From Gigantopelta aegis (lineage: Eukaryota > Mollusca > Gastropoda > Neomphalida > Peltospiridae), in assembly GCF_016097555.1 (NCBI RefSeq), contig NC_054702.1, forward strand, positions 85,182,175 to 85,246,174: 64,000 nt of DNA. Reading direction: 5' to 3'. The notes beneath the pieces are model-generated. The model searched no databases. It saw only the letters and a program-made list of their open reading frames with translations, and was not told the DNA's origin. Each line of letters starts with the position of its first letter. Positions within the stretch are counted from its first letter, which is position 1. This document shows, piece by piece, positions 1 through 10,955 of this stretch. Position numbers and translations under genes: made by a program.

Positions 1-17
1 GCTACGCCTCGCCCCTT
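1..17 (-). repeat. End of a tRNA-derived SINE (head, antisense)
   Basis: The first bases match the antisense 5' end of the SINE copy that ends at 4716 (GCTACGCCTCGCCCC). The rest of the copy lies left of the window. Confidence 0.6.
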
Positions 18-344
18 GGGTCACATTATCTTGTATTGGTTTTGTAGCCTGACCACGCTTGGATTCTTCCGTTTGTCCCCTAAAGTCTTAAGTTACTCTA
101 ACTGGTTATGGGGGTAATTAGATCAGGCTCAGTTGGGTCAGACTTGCATGGAAATGATCAAACATGTCAGGACTTGTACGCCCTTCTTTGTCAGCAACTG
201 ACCAATGGTCAGCTAATTAATTAGTGAACAGCCTATTTTATAGTTAGATGGTTGATGATCGTGTATCAAAAGCAGATTGTATAGTATGATACAAGGCGAT
301 ATACGTATGTATTCAGGTGAGTTTTCTAAATAAAATTCTATAGT

Positions 345-530
345 TTCTTGTAGATATTGTAGCTTTGTTTAAAAAAAGACATTTCATATACCCCCACCCT
401 ATATATTCTTGTAGATATTGTAGCTTTGTTTAAAAAAAGACATTTCATATACCCCCACCCTATATATTCTTGTAGATATTGTAGCTTTGTTTTAAAAAAC
501 AAAAACATTTCATATACTCCCACCCATAAA
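345..530. repeat. 61-bp tandem repeat, three copies
   Basis: A unit containing TAGATATTGTAGCTTTG, an A-run, CATTTCATATAC and a C-rich stretch recurs at about 351, 412 and 473. The third copy has a slightly longer A-run. Long open frames across it are artefacts of the repeat. The flanks, 18-345 and 530-776, hold AT-rich sequence in which I recognise nothing. Confidence 0.85.
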
Positions 531-776
531 TTTTGTTTATACATAATTATACGTATGTGCATTTACAACTACCAATCTAGAAAACTAACATTTCTTAAAC
601 TACCTAATAATTATGTGTGTTTTAATATAACTTAATATGAATTGTGCCACGGTATTACTCGTTAACTGATTAATATTTGTTCATATAATTATTCATTGCT
701 CGACAATATAAGCCCATTGTTTGTTTGTTTTTGTTTTTTTTTGTTTTTTTTTATCAAACTGACATTTGAAAAATGT

Positions 777-940
777 TTAAATAGAATATAATATGAGTGG
801 CCGATAGATACCATTTATCTTACAATTCGTTGTTTAAAACCGCATCAAACACGCTTTGTCTTGTTAGATACATTTTAACACAACTCGTTGTAAGATAAAT
901 GATATCTAACGGCCACTCATGTATTATTCTCTATTTAATA
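777..940. repeat. Long palindrome (hairpin MITE-like)
   Basis: The left arm, from AAATAGAATATAATATGAG, is matched by the reverse complement of the right arm, which ends near 940; both include GAGTGGCCG and TTTATCTTACAA. The outer AAATAGAG end resembles the hairpins at 18.5, 24.2, 24.5 and 32.7 kb, while the inner arm sequence is different. Confidence 0.7.
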
Positions 941-1640
941 AATTGTAAATGTTTTAAAAGCAGACATTTATTTACCTAGCGCAATAAAATAGGGGCAAAT
1001 AAGAAGAGAACTAGGCCATACTATTAACTAATATATAGGATGTTATACGGCTAAACATAAAGGGCATCTTTGAACTAAATAGGACACATTTTCTAAAGAA
1101 TGGAATGAATGTTTAACGACACTCCAGTACGAAAAACACATCGGCTATTGGGTGTCGAACTATGGTAATGCAAACAAATAAAGTGATGATCAACATCAAT
1201 ACAAAAATTCAAGATCCAAATTAAAACAGTGTAAAGAACTGTGCAAACATACAAATATCACAGATAGATACTGACTTTTACTCAAAATTTCAATTTGTGC
1301 TGTATTGGCCATTCTCAAAGAGAATGTTACATCCCTGCACCACGATGAGGTTACAGCACGCGCAGGGGCATTTTCGAAAGAGCTGCGAGCAACATTTACA
1401 TTGAACAACAACATATTACAATTTGTTTATTACAGTAATGAATATAATGATGTTTCATTTATTTATTTATTATTTTTACGATTCAAATATTAATATTTGT
1501 ATGAGTGAAAAACGTTGTTTGTAACAGAGGGTTATAGGTGGGTGTGACCCTGCAGTTTACTAGTTCATTTTGTTTAAGTCTTTTCTCGTTATTAAACAGT
1601 CATAACAATGCTCTATTTGTTATACAGGAAACAGCTAAAT
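941..1640. other. Gene-free stretch with a SINE tail
   Basis: At 1090-1165 is an antisense SINE tail (GTTTAACGACACTCCAGTAC, then GGCTATTGGGTGTCGAAC), also seen near 44.2 and 53.9 kb. At 1285-1400 a more GC-rich block reads through in short frames on both strands but matches nothing I know. A possible 3' splice site, TTATACAG, lies near 1626 and could precede the histone-like frame. Confidence 0.4.
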
Positions 1641-1656
1641 ACTACATCAAATTAAT

Positions 1657-2103
1657 ATGTTGAGGAGACAACCCGAGAAGCCCAGGAAGTCTCAGCACCA
1701 GAAGATAAATCTTCGAAGAAAGTTGAAACGGACACAAGCACCATTGGAATGCCTGCCTCATCAGTGTGTTCTGTCGGATCTGCGTGAGAGGACTGGGAAA
1801 CATGTTAGTGTTGGTGCAGCAATCTACCTGAGCGGTGTCCTCGAGTACCTTCTGGCAGAGGTCTTCGACACCGCGCATAATTATACTGTTAGACTGGAAC
1901 AAAGACATACCATGATAACGCCCAGTGCCATTTTGAAAGTGTTTACCGACGACGAGGATTTCTGTCAACTTTATACAAAATCTAAACATGACCTTTTAAC
2001 ACGTCAGTGGAAGACAAGCGTAGGCAGTTTTCTAAGACATATGAGTGATAGACTTTCTCAATTTGTTTGTTGGTGGTCAGCCTTTATCCGTTGCTACTGC
2101 TAG
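1657..2103 (+). CDS. Divergent histone H2A-like protein (histone fold)
   Basis: The 148-residue open frame has a lysine/arginine-rich N-terminal tail (1-36) and then a histone-fold-like region. Residues 52-75 (SVGAAIYLSGVLEYLLAEVF and following) parallel the canonical H2A alpha-2 helix ([22 protein letters not shown]). ITPSAILKVFTDDEDF (87-102) parallels IIPRHLQLAIRNDEEL, so the acidic-patch region is partly kept. The C-terminal 45 residues are unlike H2A. Canonical H2A is about 125-130 residues and nearly invariant, so this is not a replication-dependent histone. It may be a germline-type variant or another histone-fold protein that pairs with an H2B-like partner. The frame looks intronless, but TTATACAG near 1626 could be a 3' splice site for an upstream untranslated exon. 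It converges on the tetraspanin gene. Family assignment is by eye; expression is unknown. Confidence 0.6.
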   Translation: MLRRQPEKPRKSQHQKINLRRKLKRTQAPLECLPHQCVLSDLRERTGKHVSVGAAIYLSGVLEYLLAEVFDTAHNYTVRLEQRHTMITPSAILKVFTDDEDFCQLYTKSKHDLLTRQWKTSVGSFLRHMSDRLSQFVCWWSAFIRCYC

Positions 2104-2509
2104 AAACATAGGCTACATAATAGAACAAGCAATTTGTAATCATTTCCATTTGGACCAAAAAATACATGAATCTACAAACTGTAATGCATATAATGTGAGT
2201 TAATAACGTTATATTATATGCATCCGAATTTGCTATAAAAGGAACCTTGCATAATAATTGTTTGTAATGAGAAATTAGGAATACTTTGTTTTACAGTTTA
2301 AATACATTTATTTTACCGGTTTATATTATACATGTATATAAAAATCCACCCACTGTCAATCATAATGTAGTGGCTAGAGAGTATCGCATACATGTGCGTT
2401 AGATGATCAATGTACTAGAATGATGGCAATTCGATTTTTGTTGTTGTTATTGTTGTTGTTCTTGCATCAAGGCACTTGACGATATGCGTTAATAACGAAC
2501 ACTGGCGAG
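2104..2509. other. Spacer between convergent genes
   Basis: AT-rich sequence between the histone-like frame and the 3' end of the tetraspanin gene. A TTTATT at 2307-2312 is a second possible minus-strand poly(A) signal. Nothing else is recognised. Confidence 0.3.
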
Positions 2510-2515
2510 TTTATT
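2510..2515 (-). terminator. Candidate poly(A) signal of the tetraspanin gene
   Basis: TTTATT on the + strand reads AATAAA on the - strand, about 145 bases after the tetraspanin stop codon. A second AATAAA lies at 2307-2312. Confidence 0.4.
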
Positions 2516-2659
2516 AAATCGTAGTTGTATTTTTTTTTTGTTGCATTACTTAACGATCTTATCAGATGTGTGGTTCAGACCGAGATTGAGGATTAATATT
2601 CATTAGGCGGCAATCAAGCGTTGTCCTGTACCGCTCATTGTTGTAAGTCTAATGATGGT

Positions 2660-5600
2660 CTATTCGCCCAACGCTTCGGCGTTTGCGTAGATGTCTTCAC
2701 TGTTTCTTCTACTTTTGCTGATTGCTCCAACATTGGCGTATATGGGTTCGTCTTTTAGTGAACCGCTATTTCTTCTTGCTTTGTTGATTGCTCCAACATT
2801 TGCGTATATGGGTTCGGATTTTATTGAACTGCTATTTCTTCTGGCTTTGTTGACTGCTCCAATATTTGCATATATGGGTTCGTCATTTATTTCATCGTAA
2901 ATGGGCTCTACGGGCAAGATAGGTACTATGCTCGTCTTCTTTCTCGCTCTGCTCATGTCCTCATCAGAGTCCTCACCCGAGCTGTTATCTTCAAGCAAAG
3001 GTTTGCTTGATTTTCCCTTTTTACCTGAAAATATAAATCAGTCAACTGATTCATTATTTACATAAATCAGCATGTAGGTGTCGTGGTATATTAAAAGGGA
3101 CATTCCCGAGTTTGCTGCATTGTTAGATGTTAAAATATTTCTACGATTAAACTTACAAATTAAATATATTTTCAGGTTTAGAATATCAGTGTCTATATAT
3201 TCAATGTGTTTCTGGTCGTCTTAATATTTGTAAGAAGCCCAAACTGAAAAAAAAGAAGGAAATAAAATGAAATTTAACCTAGTACAATCCGGAACATGTT
3301 TAATATAAAACCACTAATATTTTATGCAGAAAAATATATTTGATATGTAATTGCAATCGTTAAAAAGTCTTTGTTAGTCGATAACAGCTTAAAAAGTGCA
3401 GCAAACTTAGGAATGTCCCTTTAAGTCTGCCTGAATTACGTTCGGCTACACGTTACATATGGTACTCCAATATGTTTAAGTCTAAAACTGACCGTGTATT
3501 TCGGTAATAATGAAATTACGTTGCAGCCGGGATAGTTTATGTCCGGAACATATTATCATTGCTTACATGAGCTGTACAATTGGCTAAAACAAATCAACAT
3601 TATTGTATGTTTTCCGTTTTTGCACAAAACGCACTGTCGTTTTCGGACAGCCATTTTTAACATCCACATAAATATCCTAAACCATACTGATGTAAGCATT
3701 CACATTGATCCTTTCCTTATTTGCATATTTTGAATACACAGCATGCATAATTTTATTTTGTTGAAGTTTTTGGGATAGTTTTTTTGACATTAATATACAT
3801 ATTTTTATATATAGTACCTCGTTTAAATTTGGATGTGAACAAGTATCCATCAGCTGTGTCGGTCGAGTCGCCATCTTGTATGGCTGTCAATAACGACGTT
3901 TGCACGAGTCGTGTCACCAGAACTATAAGAATCTTAAAAAATATAATGAAATAGTTTTAATAATATAAACGATGATGGTGGTAATATTTTTTAAACATCT
4001 GTAGTTCCATAAGTAAACATTTGTGTCATACTAACAAAAAAGTGGACTATAATTCTGTTTTTCCCCTTTCCTTTGTTTTCTTTATTTTTAATAGTATTTT
4101 TCATCTTCTATCTGATGATAGCTTTGGACCAAGCGCCAGTGGCTTAATAATGGAGAAACCATACATGTTTACCACAAATGTTCTCAAAAGAACCTACTAG
4201 TGACCTATAGTAGTAGCATACATGTACATTTATTAATATTACAAAACAGTAGTATATCTGGAAACAACAGGAAATTAAATATTTTTGCAACATGAAGCGC
4301 AAATTGGAACAAATGTAATTATTTTTTTCAAAACTGTTCATGGACATATAAAACTTATGTTTGTCTTTTAAAGAGAAAAATGGAAAAGCATTTTGAACTT
4401 TAATATAAGCAAGGAAATGTTTTATTTAACGACTCGACACATTTTATGTACGGTTATATGGCGTCGGACATATGGTTAAGGACCACACAGATATTGTGGA
4501 AGGAAACCCGCTGTCGCCACTTCATGGGCTACTCTTTTTGATTAGTAGCAAGGGATCTTTTTTATGCACCATCCCATAGACATGATAGCCTTTGATGTAT
4601 CAGTCGTGGTGCACTGGCTGGAGAGAGAAATAGCGCAATGGGCCCACTGACGGGGATTGATCCCTAACCGACCGCGCATCAAGCGAGCGCTTTACCACTG
4701 GGCTACGCCTCGCCCCAAAACAACAACAACACCTAAACAAATTATCTATTCACCCTGGCAAACACTAACAGATATCACATATTGTGCTACTCTTATCGCT
4801 TAACGGGAAATATGAATCTGTACTATGTTGGGGTGGGGTGTGAGTGGGGGAGGGGGTTACTTGGTGATGCCTAATAATGAAGCGGATAGTTGCGAGACAT
4901 GTGTTGTCTGTTATATTCATTTTTTTTTTCTTATTTCATTCATTTTAATTTCATTTCAACTTATTTTCGTGCTTATATCCAATTAAGGATCAAGCATGCT
5001 GTCCTGGGCACACACCTCAGCTATCCGGGCTCTCTATCCAGGACAGTGGGTTAGTTGTTAGTTGGTTAGTGGTTAGTGAGAAAGAGAAGAGGGTGTAGTG
5101 GCCTTACACCTACCCATTGAGCCCTTAAGAACTCGATCTGGGTTGTAGTCGGTACCGGCTGCGAACCCTGTACCTACCAACCTGTAGTCTGATGGCTTAA
5201 CCACTGCGCCGTTTTTTTTTTTTTTTTCCCGAAAATAAAAAAAACCCTGGCGCAGTGGTTAAGCTGCTTAAATCCAATTAAGGTTCAATCACGCTGTCCT
5301 AGGCACACCTCGCAGCTAATAGTGGATTGGTGGTTAGTGGTTAGTGTTAGTAAGATAGAATTTAGTGTAGTGGCTACCTATCCACCGAGTCGTTAAACTC
5401 GCTCTGGATGGAAGTATGTATTGGGATGCGAACCCAGTACTTACCAGTCTTATGTCCAATGGCTTAAGGCCCTAAAACTCAAGCAAGATATAATGGGACC
5501 ATAAACATATATTTATGCTGCAATCTCTATATATTGGCAAGATATGATTACTAGATAAATTTCTATATTTTGGGACACTGACAAAGCTCTACAATGTAAT

Positions 5601-6469
5601 ATTGGTACAATGTTGGTTAAGTACATATATTTTGGCGTCCCTGAAGCGTTGATTCAAGTACAATGAACATGAACGAAGCTCAATATTGCTTAATTTTTGT
5701 GCAACGAGAACTACCTTTGATGTTGTTACGTAAATGTAGTATGTATGGTGGATACATGCATTTTGAAAAGAGGGGGTCAAAAGTAAGTTTTTTTAAGAAC
5801 TAAGTAGAGGAGAGGCCAAGCGCCAAAGATGCTCACTTCTTTCCAGGGCCCCGTTCCACGAAGCGATATTAGTGCTAAGATATCCAAGTGCATAAGGTAC
5901 TTTATGCACCTAAGGTGATCTTAGTGCTAAGATCGCTTCGTGGAATGGGCCCCTGGGAGACTATAGTAGGTGGCAGGAGGGGGGGGGGGGGGCGGTCCGA
6001 TGACACGATCCTGAGAGTCTTCAGTACTTATTCGAATGGTTTCTTTGGAATTGGTTGTGTATTTTCATCAACTGTTAAACGTACCTGAAAGAAGGATGAC
6101 GACAAAATGAGTATCCCGACGTAGGTGAGTATACCATTGCCGTAATACGTCGTCAGGGCCTGTTTGCACCCCAACCGGTTGATGGTCGTCTCCACCTTGT
6201 AGTCGTAGTTGTAATGCACGTGGTTGTCGTGCACGTGGTGGTGAATGCACGGGCGATTTGCTGTAGCACTACAACAACTAAACGGCACATCATCATTTGT
6301 GTAGCCAATCTTTGAATCCCTACAAGGTAGAGTGGATGATTTTTTTGTGTGTCATTCTAATGATTTGTATTTTACATAGGTATTTAGAGATTATAAATGT
6401 AATGTATATACAAAAATAAGTTTTTTGTCTTAACAAGGCCGATACCTACCTTAAAATATCTAGGGGTGC

Positions 6470-6526
<57 letters not shown>

Positions 6527-9500
6527 CTTGGACATATTAATTTATGCTTTTCTTCAGAGACAAAATGGGGCACTTCTAAATTATGACCTGTGTTAGTTAT
6601 GGCCCTGCTCATAACTTAGCGTACGAGACAGGGGCCATGGGAGGGGCAACTGCCCCCCCCCCCCCCTCCAGTGCCAAAACGTTTGGCGATTCGTTTGCAG
6701 CTCTATAGAACTGTTTGGTAATGCTGCTAATATGAATAAATGTTGTTATCCAGATTAGAGCATTTTCGTTTAATTCGGGCAAAAGCCCCCTACAAAAACG
6801 GGAGCCAGAACGCCTATGGCCCTACTTAAGACTTTAATGCGAACAAACCGGCCTCGGTGACTCGTGGCAGGCCATCGGTCTACAGGCTGGTAGGTACTGG
6901 GTTCGGATCCCAGTCGAGGCATGGGATTTTTAATCCAGATACCGACTCCAAACCCTGAGTGAGTGCTCCGCAAGGCTCAATGGGTAGGTGTAAACCACTT
7001 GCACCGACCAGTGATCCATAATTGGTTCAACAAAGGCCATGGTTTGTGCTATCCTGCCTGTGGGAAGCGCAAATAAAAGATCCCTTGCTGCCAATCGGAA
7101 GAGTAGCCCATGTAGTGGCGACAGCGGGTTTCCTCTCAAAATATGTGTGGTCCTTAACCATATGTCTGACGCCATATAACCGTAAATAAAATGTGTTGAG
7201 TGCGTCGTTAAATAAAACACTTCTTTCTTTTTAATGCGAACAAATGGAGAAACAAACATATACATGGGATTTCGTTCAATGTGATCTTTTGATAAATTAT
7301 CAATTGTCAAGAATATTCATTAGAGCCCGTTTCAAAGTGTTCCGTTTGTCTAGTTCGAGAATATCCGTTACCCCAATTCTAATTTTAAGCCCCCAACCCT
7401 CCTATTAAAGTTACATTCTCTGGTTACCATATTATAACACCATGTACAAATGTAAAATACAAGCTCAAATACACTTTTAAAAAACATCGAGTGTTTTCGC
7501 TATGAACGGATATCGTCAAACGTATACGCTTGATTAGTCGCCTGTGCCGCCATAGCTCGGCATAGCACACACGACAGCCTGTTGTCAGTTTCAGTTAACA
7601 CGTGCGTTTGCCGATTTCAAATTGTAGGGTTCGTCTCAAAATATTAAAAGAGAAATCTTGCGCTGTACGAACAACGTTCGGTTGAGAAGACGGTACTAGA
7701 GTCTTTAGTTAAAACCGGTTTGATCTTGACAACGTATTATCGACAGTCGTACCTTCCTATTTCAGAATTGATATTTTATAAAGTGTTAGTAGAACTTTCA
7801 AAGTTTAGTTCGTATACTAGTAACACATTAATCATGTATATATTTTTAAAGTAAAATATACTAAGTAAACAATGAACGTTTTCACTTCTTAATTTTACGT
7901 GTTAAAATCGACAAATTCAAATAAATATTATTTCGTTTGGAAAGGGTAAAGTTAGGGGGGAGGGTGTTTAACGACATCAAAGATAAAGCATATTTATTTA
8001 ATAATCATCCGACCCCATACAACCGTAAATAAAATGTGTTGAGTGCGTTGTTAAATAAAACATATCCTATCCTTCCTTCCATCTGCTGTTGGATGTCTAA
8101 CATTTGATAATTTTGACATATAATCTTAGAGAGGAATCGGGTGCATGTGCAGGGGGAGGGTATTGGAGGTCGAAACCCTTACTTGCCCAAGCTTTAAAAA
8201 AATTGAAATGTAATTTTGGGGGGAGCATGGCCCCATATAAACTTCGCTCAACACAGTCAATAACCCCAACCCCGCTGAAATCCCTGCACACGCGCCTTGG
8301 AAACCCGCTACATTTTTTATTTTTTTATTTTTAGCAAGGGATCGTTTATATGTACCATCCCACAGACAGGATATCACATACCATGGTCTTTTATATACCC
8401 GCCGATGGGGATCGATCCTAGACTGACCGCGCATTTCCAAAAAAAACAAACACCTTTTTAGGTCTAAGTAATGAATAAAAATAACATATAGTCTTGGAAA
8501 ATGTTACGTAAATCGAACACAGTACCCTCTTCCTCTACCTCTAGAGCGTTACGTAATTAGTAGCACCCACTTACATGTAACGCGTATGCCAACAGCTGCC
8601 CACTGTCAAAATTTCAATGCAAATCCCCCACCCACCGACCCCTGGAAAGGCGTTGTACCACACCTCTATGGATATAAATATGTTTTGGAGATATGAGACG
8701 ACCCCTCAATCAAGACAGTTAAATGTGTTTAAAAATTGCGAAATCTCACGTGATCTCTCGTTGGGGAATTCTATACTTGTGATAAGCCAATGAAAACCGA
8801 GATCGGTACGAGCCCGTCAAAAGTGTCCCACTTTCAAAATACTGGCTTTGTTTTTGACCTGGATAAGCCAGCGTAGTGAAACCAATGCGAAGTGCGGTGT
8901 CATATATATGCACCAAACGTAATTGGATTTTTTGTTCTATATGCTTAAACAATAAAAATATTCCGGATACTGCCGCTTTAATTTATGCTATATACTTTCT
9001 AGCACTACTAACCGAGATAAATGTTTACTCTAAATCAGCAAACTTACATATGTATTCCCTTTTTGTTGACAATGTAGTTGTGGTCAATCCAGTTGATACC
9101 AAACCAATCCCGGTAGTCATTACTCCCGCAGCAGTCGAAGACAATCTGCAGCATATCGACTTCATACTTTATCGTTTTGTGCTTCTTGTATTTTTTTAAC
9201 GCATTGAGAATCCCCTTGCCGTACGCTTTATCTAGCCTGTCGATCTGGACAAAACACACGATTCCTACCAGCAAATATAGCGTGCACAACAGTATACCAG
9301 ATATAACTATTGCTAGTAAGAACTTCGAGAGTGGCTCTCGGCGATCCTCCTTCCTGATTTTATAATGTACTACGGCACAAATCAAGTTTTGAATCACTCC
9401 ATAAATTCCTATGAACATTATAAATGCAGGAAGAACTGTTGTCTCCAATCCTTCTATAAAATGAGTTTTTGATTCTATAACCACTTGAATAAAAGCACCT

Positions 9501-9601
9501 ACACTTAGTATCAGTATAGATACGAGTGTACACAAAAGACTCACAACTGCTGACCCAACTGCACATATTGTGCGGTTTTTATCGTTCAGTGGTATGCCCA
9601 T
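2660..9601 (-). CDS. Peripherin-2/ROM1-like tetraspanin with repeated YAN/RRNS tail
   Basis: Four exons join without a frame break: 9601-9048, 6319-6085, 3932-3818 and 3024-2660 (intron phases 2, 0, 1; GT-AG), giving 422 residues. Membrane segments lie near 13-42, 55-80, 92-118 and 247-274. The large outer loop has the tetraspanin CCG (157-159), the peripherin-type block VDMLQIVFDCCGSNDYRDWF (148-167), VPFSCC (196-201), RPCI (207-210) and C236. Vertebrate peripherin-2 has [26 protein letters not shown] and RPCI at matching places. That family shapes photoreceptor disc rims and ciliary membranes; the role here is inferred. The tail (302-422) is unlike peripherin-2: an acidic stretch, then a 22-residue repeat with YANI/V at Y353, Y375, Y397 (degenerate at Y414), each of the first three followed by RRNS (S366, S388, S410), plus YDEI at Y344. 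The gene is divergent from TTC13. The first methionine fits the family length. Confidence 0.88.
3096..3420. mobile_element. piggyBac-like MITE, copy A
   Basis: The ends are AGGGACATTCCCGAGTTTGC and its inverted partner, GCAAACTTAGGAATGTCCCT, with TTAA at both sides (one extra A on the left). The same family recurs at 47.4, 51.8 and 56.1 kb. It lies in tetraspanin intron 3 and codes for nothing. Confidence 0.8.
4414..4716 (-). repeat. tRNA-derived SINE, chimeric type
   Basis: On the - strand the head reads GGGGCGAGGCGTAGCCCAGT (tRNA-like A-box region) followed by GGATCAATCCCC. The centre includes GACTGATACATCAAAGGC. The tail is the AAATAAAACATTTCC type seen in the other SINE family, so head and tail come from two families. 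It lies in tetraspanin intron 2. Confidence 0.8.
4970..5480 (-). repeat. Two antisense SINEs of a third family
   Basis: The first copy (about 4970-5215) runs from TTCGTGCTTATATCCAATTA through CTGTCCTGGGCACACACC to GATGGCTTAACCACTGCGCC. The second (about 5245-5480) is shorter and more diverged. An interrupted T-run and A-run lie between them at 5213-5246. Other members lie at 38.9 and 53.7 kb. Confidence 0.75.
5844..5955. mobile_element. Short palindromic MITE
   Basis: CAGGGCCCCGTTCCACGAAG at the left is matched inverted by CTTCGTGGAATGGGCCCCTG at the right. The arms also share the GATCTTAGTGCTAAGAT core, so most of the element can fold on itself. It lies in tetraspanin intron 2. Confidence 0.75.
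6473..6522. repeat. Long A-run
   Basis: About 50 consecutive A residues in tetraspanin intron 1, with no recognisable retroposed sequence before it. Further right, 6600-6680 holds a G-run/C-run fragment like the hAT-like MITEs listed below. Confidence 0.8.
6848..7229 (+). repeat. tRNA-derived SINE family A, full length with TSD
   Basis: The head GGCCTCGGTG, then GGTTCGGATCCCAGTCGAGG (B-box-like), a conserved centre with CAAAGGCCATGGTTTGTGCT, and a tail ending in TTCTTTCTTT. A 15-bp direct repeat, TTTAATGCGAACAAA, flanks it at 6833-6847 and 7230-7244. The exact duplication implies a fairly recent insertion into tetraspanin intron 1. Confidence 0.9.
7995..8435. repeat. SINE fragments and a small TIR element
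   Basis: A sense SINE-A tail fragment lies at 7995-8070 and an antisense SINE-B fragment at 8296-8435. Between them, about 8141-8293, a G-rich stretch has weak inverted ends (GTGCAGGGG and CCCTGCAC) and may be a decayed MITE. The rest of this intron, 7245-7994 and 8436-9047, shows nothing I recognise. Confidence 0.5.
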
Positions 9602-9784
9602 TACGATGTCTTAATTTTGCATAATTAATAAACGAATGGCAATGGGTTTATTCCTGCTTGATCTCTGCATTATAAACCAACCGTCATGTGTATCTGATAC
9701 TACTTAGCGTTTCATTTTGCCTGCAGAGTAAAAATAAATATTGCAGTAAATTCCAACCGTGTGACGTTGTGTATATTTATCCAA

Positions 9785-9792
9785 TGACGTCA
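9785..9792. promoter_or_regulatory. Consensus CRE next to a CCAAT box
   Basis: TGACGTCA is the full palindromic cAMP-response element. It directly overlaps a + strand CCAAT (9781-9785), 184 bases upstream of the tetraspanin start codon. The position suits a proximal promoter of the - strand gene. Binding is inferred. Confidence 0.5.
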
Positions 9793-9801
9793 CAATTTTA
9801 A

Positions 9802-10891
9802 CAACGCATACGTAGACTACACGTGTGTACCTAATAATGTTGTTTATTAAGTTTATAAAGTTATATATCATTATCAAGCTTAAAGATCATCTCATTTTTT
9901 AAATGAAGGAACGTTGATTTAGAAAAGAGATTGTGTCTAAAATTAAAATAGGAGGTGGGAAACATAACCCCGGTATATAGCCTACCCTCGGTAGGCCTAC
10001 TCCATTAGCCTAAAGGTAGGGTCAACTCAAACAAGAGCCTTATGTGTTGGAAAGATACATACCCGGACCACCAACACATACTGACACTTTAACAAATGAA
10101 AAACGCGTAATTTTAGAGTTAATAAAAAAACATGATTATTCCTGTTAACTGGGGGCATCCATTTTGTTTCGTTTTTTGTGACGTCCGGTGATATAGCTTG
10201 GGGCGAAGTGACATCAGCTTCGTCCATCTCCTCTATGCACAGTGTAAACAAACGCTCTAATTTACGACAAGGCGCTTCGCTTTCATCAGCCTGACTTGTA
10301 AAACAACATAAATGACTTGATAGTATAATAAACTATTTAACTAAATATATTTCAATTTGCATCAATAGAACGAAATGGAGTTATAGTATTTTTTTATGTT
10401 TTTTAAATGCATATTATTAGTCCTATTTGATAATTGGGGGGGGGGGGGGGGGGGGGTACGTTCGAGCAAAAATGACCACTCACGATACCGAAGTGATACT
10501 TTTCTTTTCTTTGGGACGACGTAATTGGTCAGTTTTGTGATTTTAGATGGGAAAGTCTACTTCATCAAGGGTTTTACAGAATTACTTACAGTAATAAAGC
10601 AGGAAGGCTGATAAGTCCATTACGATTTGAGGGATATCCGTGCGGTTATCACACAATACCCTGTGATCTTAATAAAAGAGGCACGTCTTTTTAGTGTGTC
10701 TAGACACAATGTCTGGGGACCGTCTAAATATACACTTCCAATCAGGAAGCACAGGTACAGGTCACGGAAAGAAAAGACCAATTAACCAAGAAAACACTCC
10801 GATTATTATTTCAGTGCATGGGTTAATGTATGTACAAAACATAATACAGTTATTTCAACACTTTGACATGGTGGTTTATTTTGTATTGAAA

Positions 10892-10955
<64 letters not shown>

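Noticed and set aside
1196-1493. Overlapping short frames on both strands at 1.2-1.5 kb
   Set aside because: No homology recognised; the GC-richer core is probably a repeat fragment.
2691-2900. 69-codon + strand frame with a hydrophobic repeat
   Set aside because: It is the antisense of the tetraspanin tail repeat.
10027-10251. 74-codon - strand frame near the divergent promoters
   Set aside because: No domain, no splice support, and the sequence has the look of a dispersed repeat.
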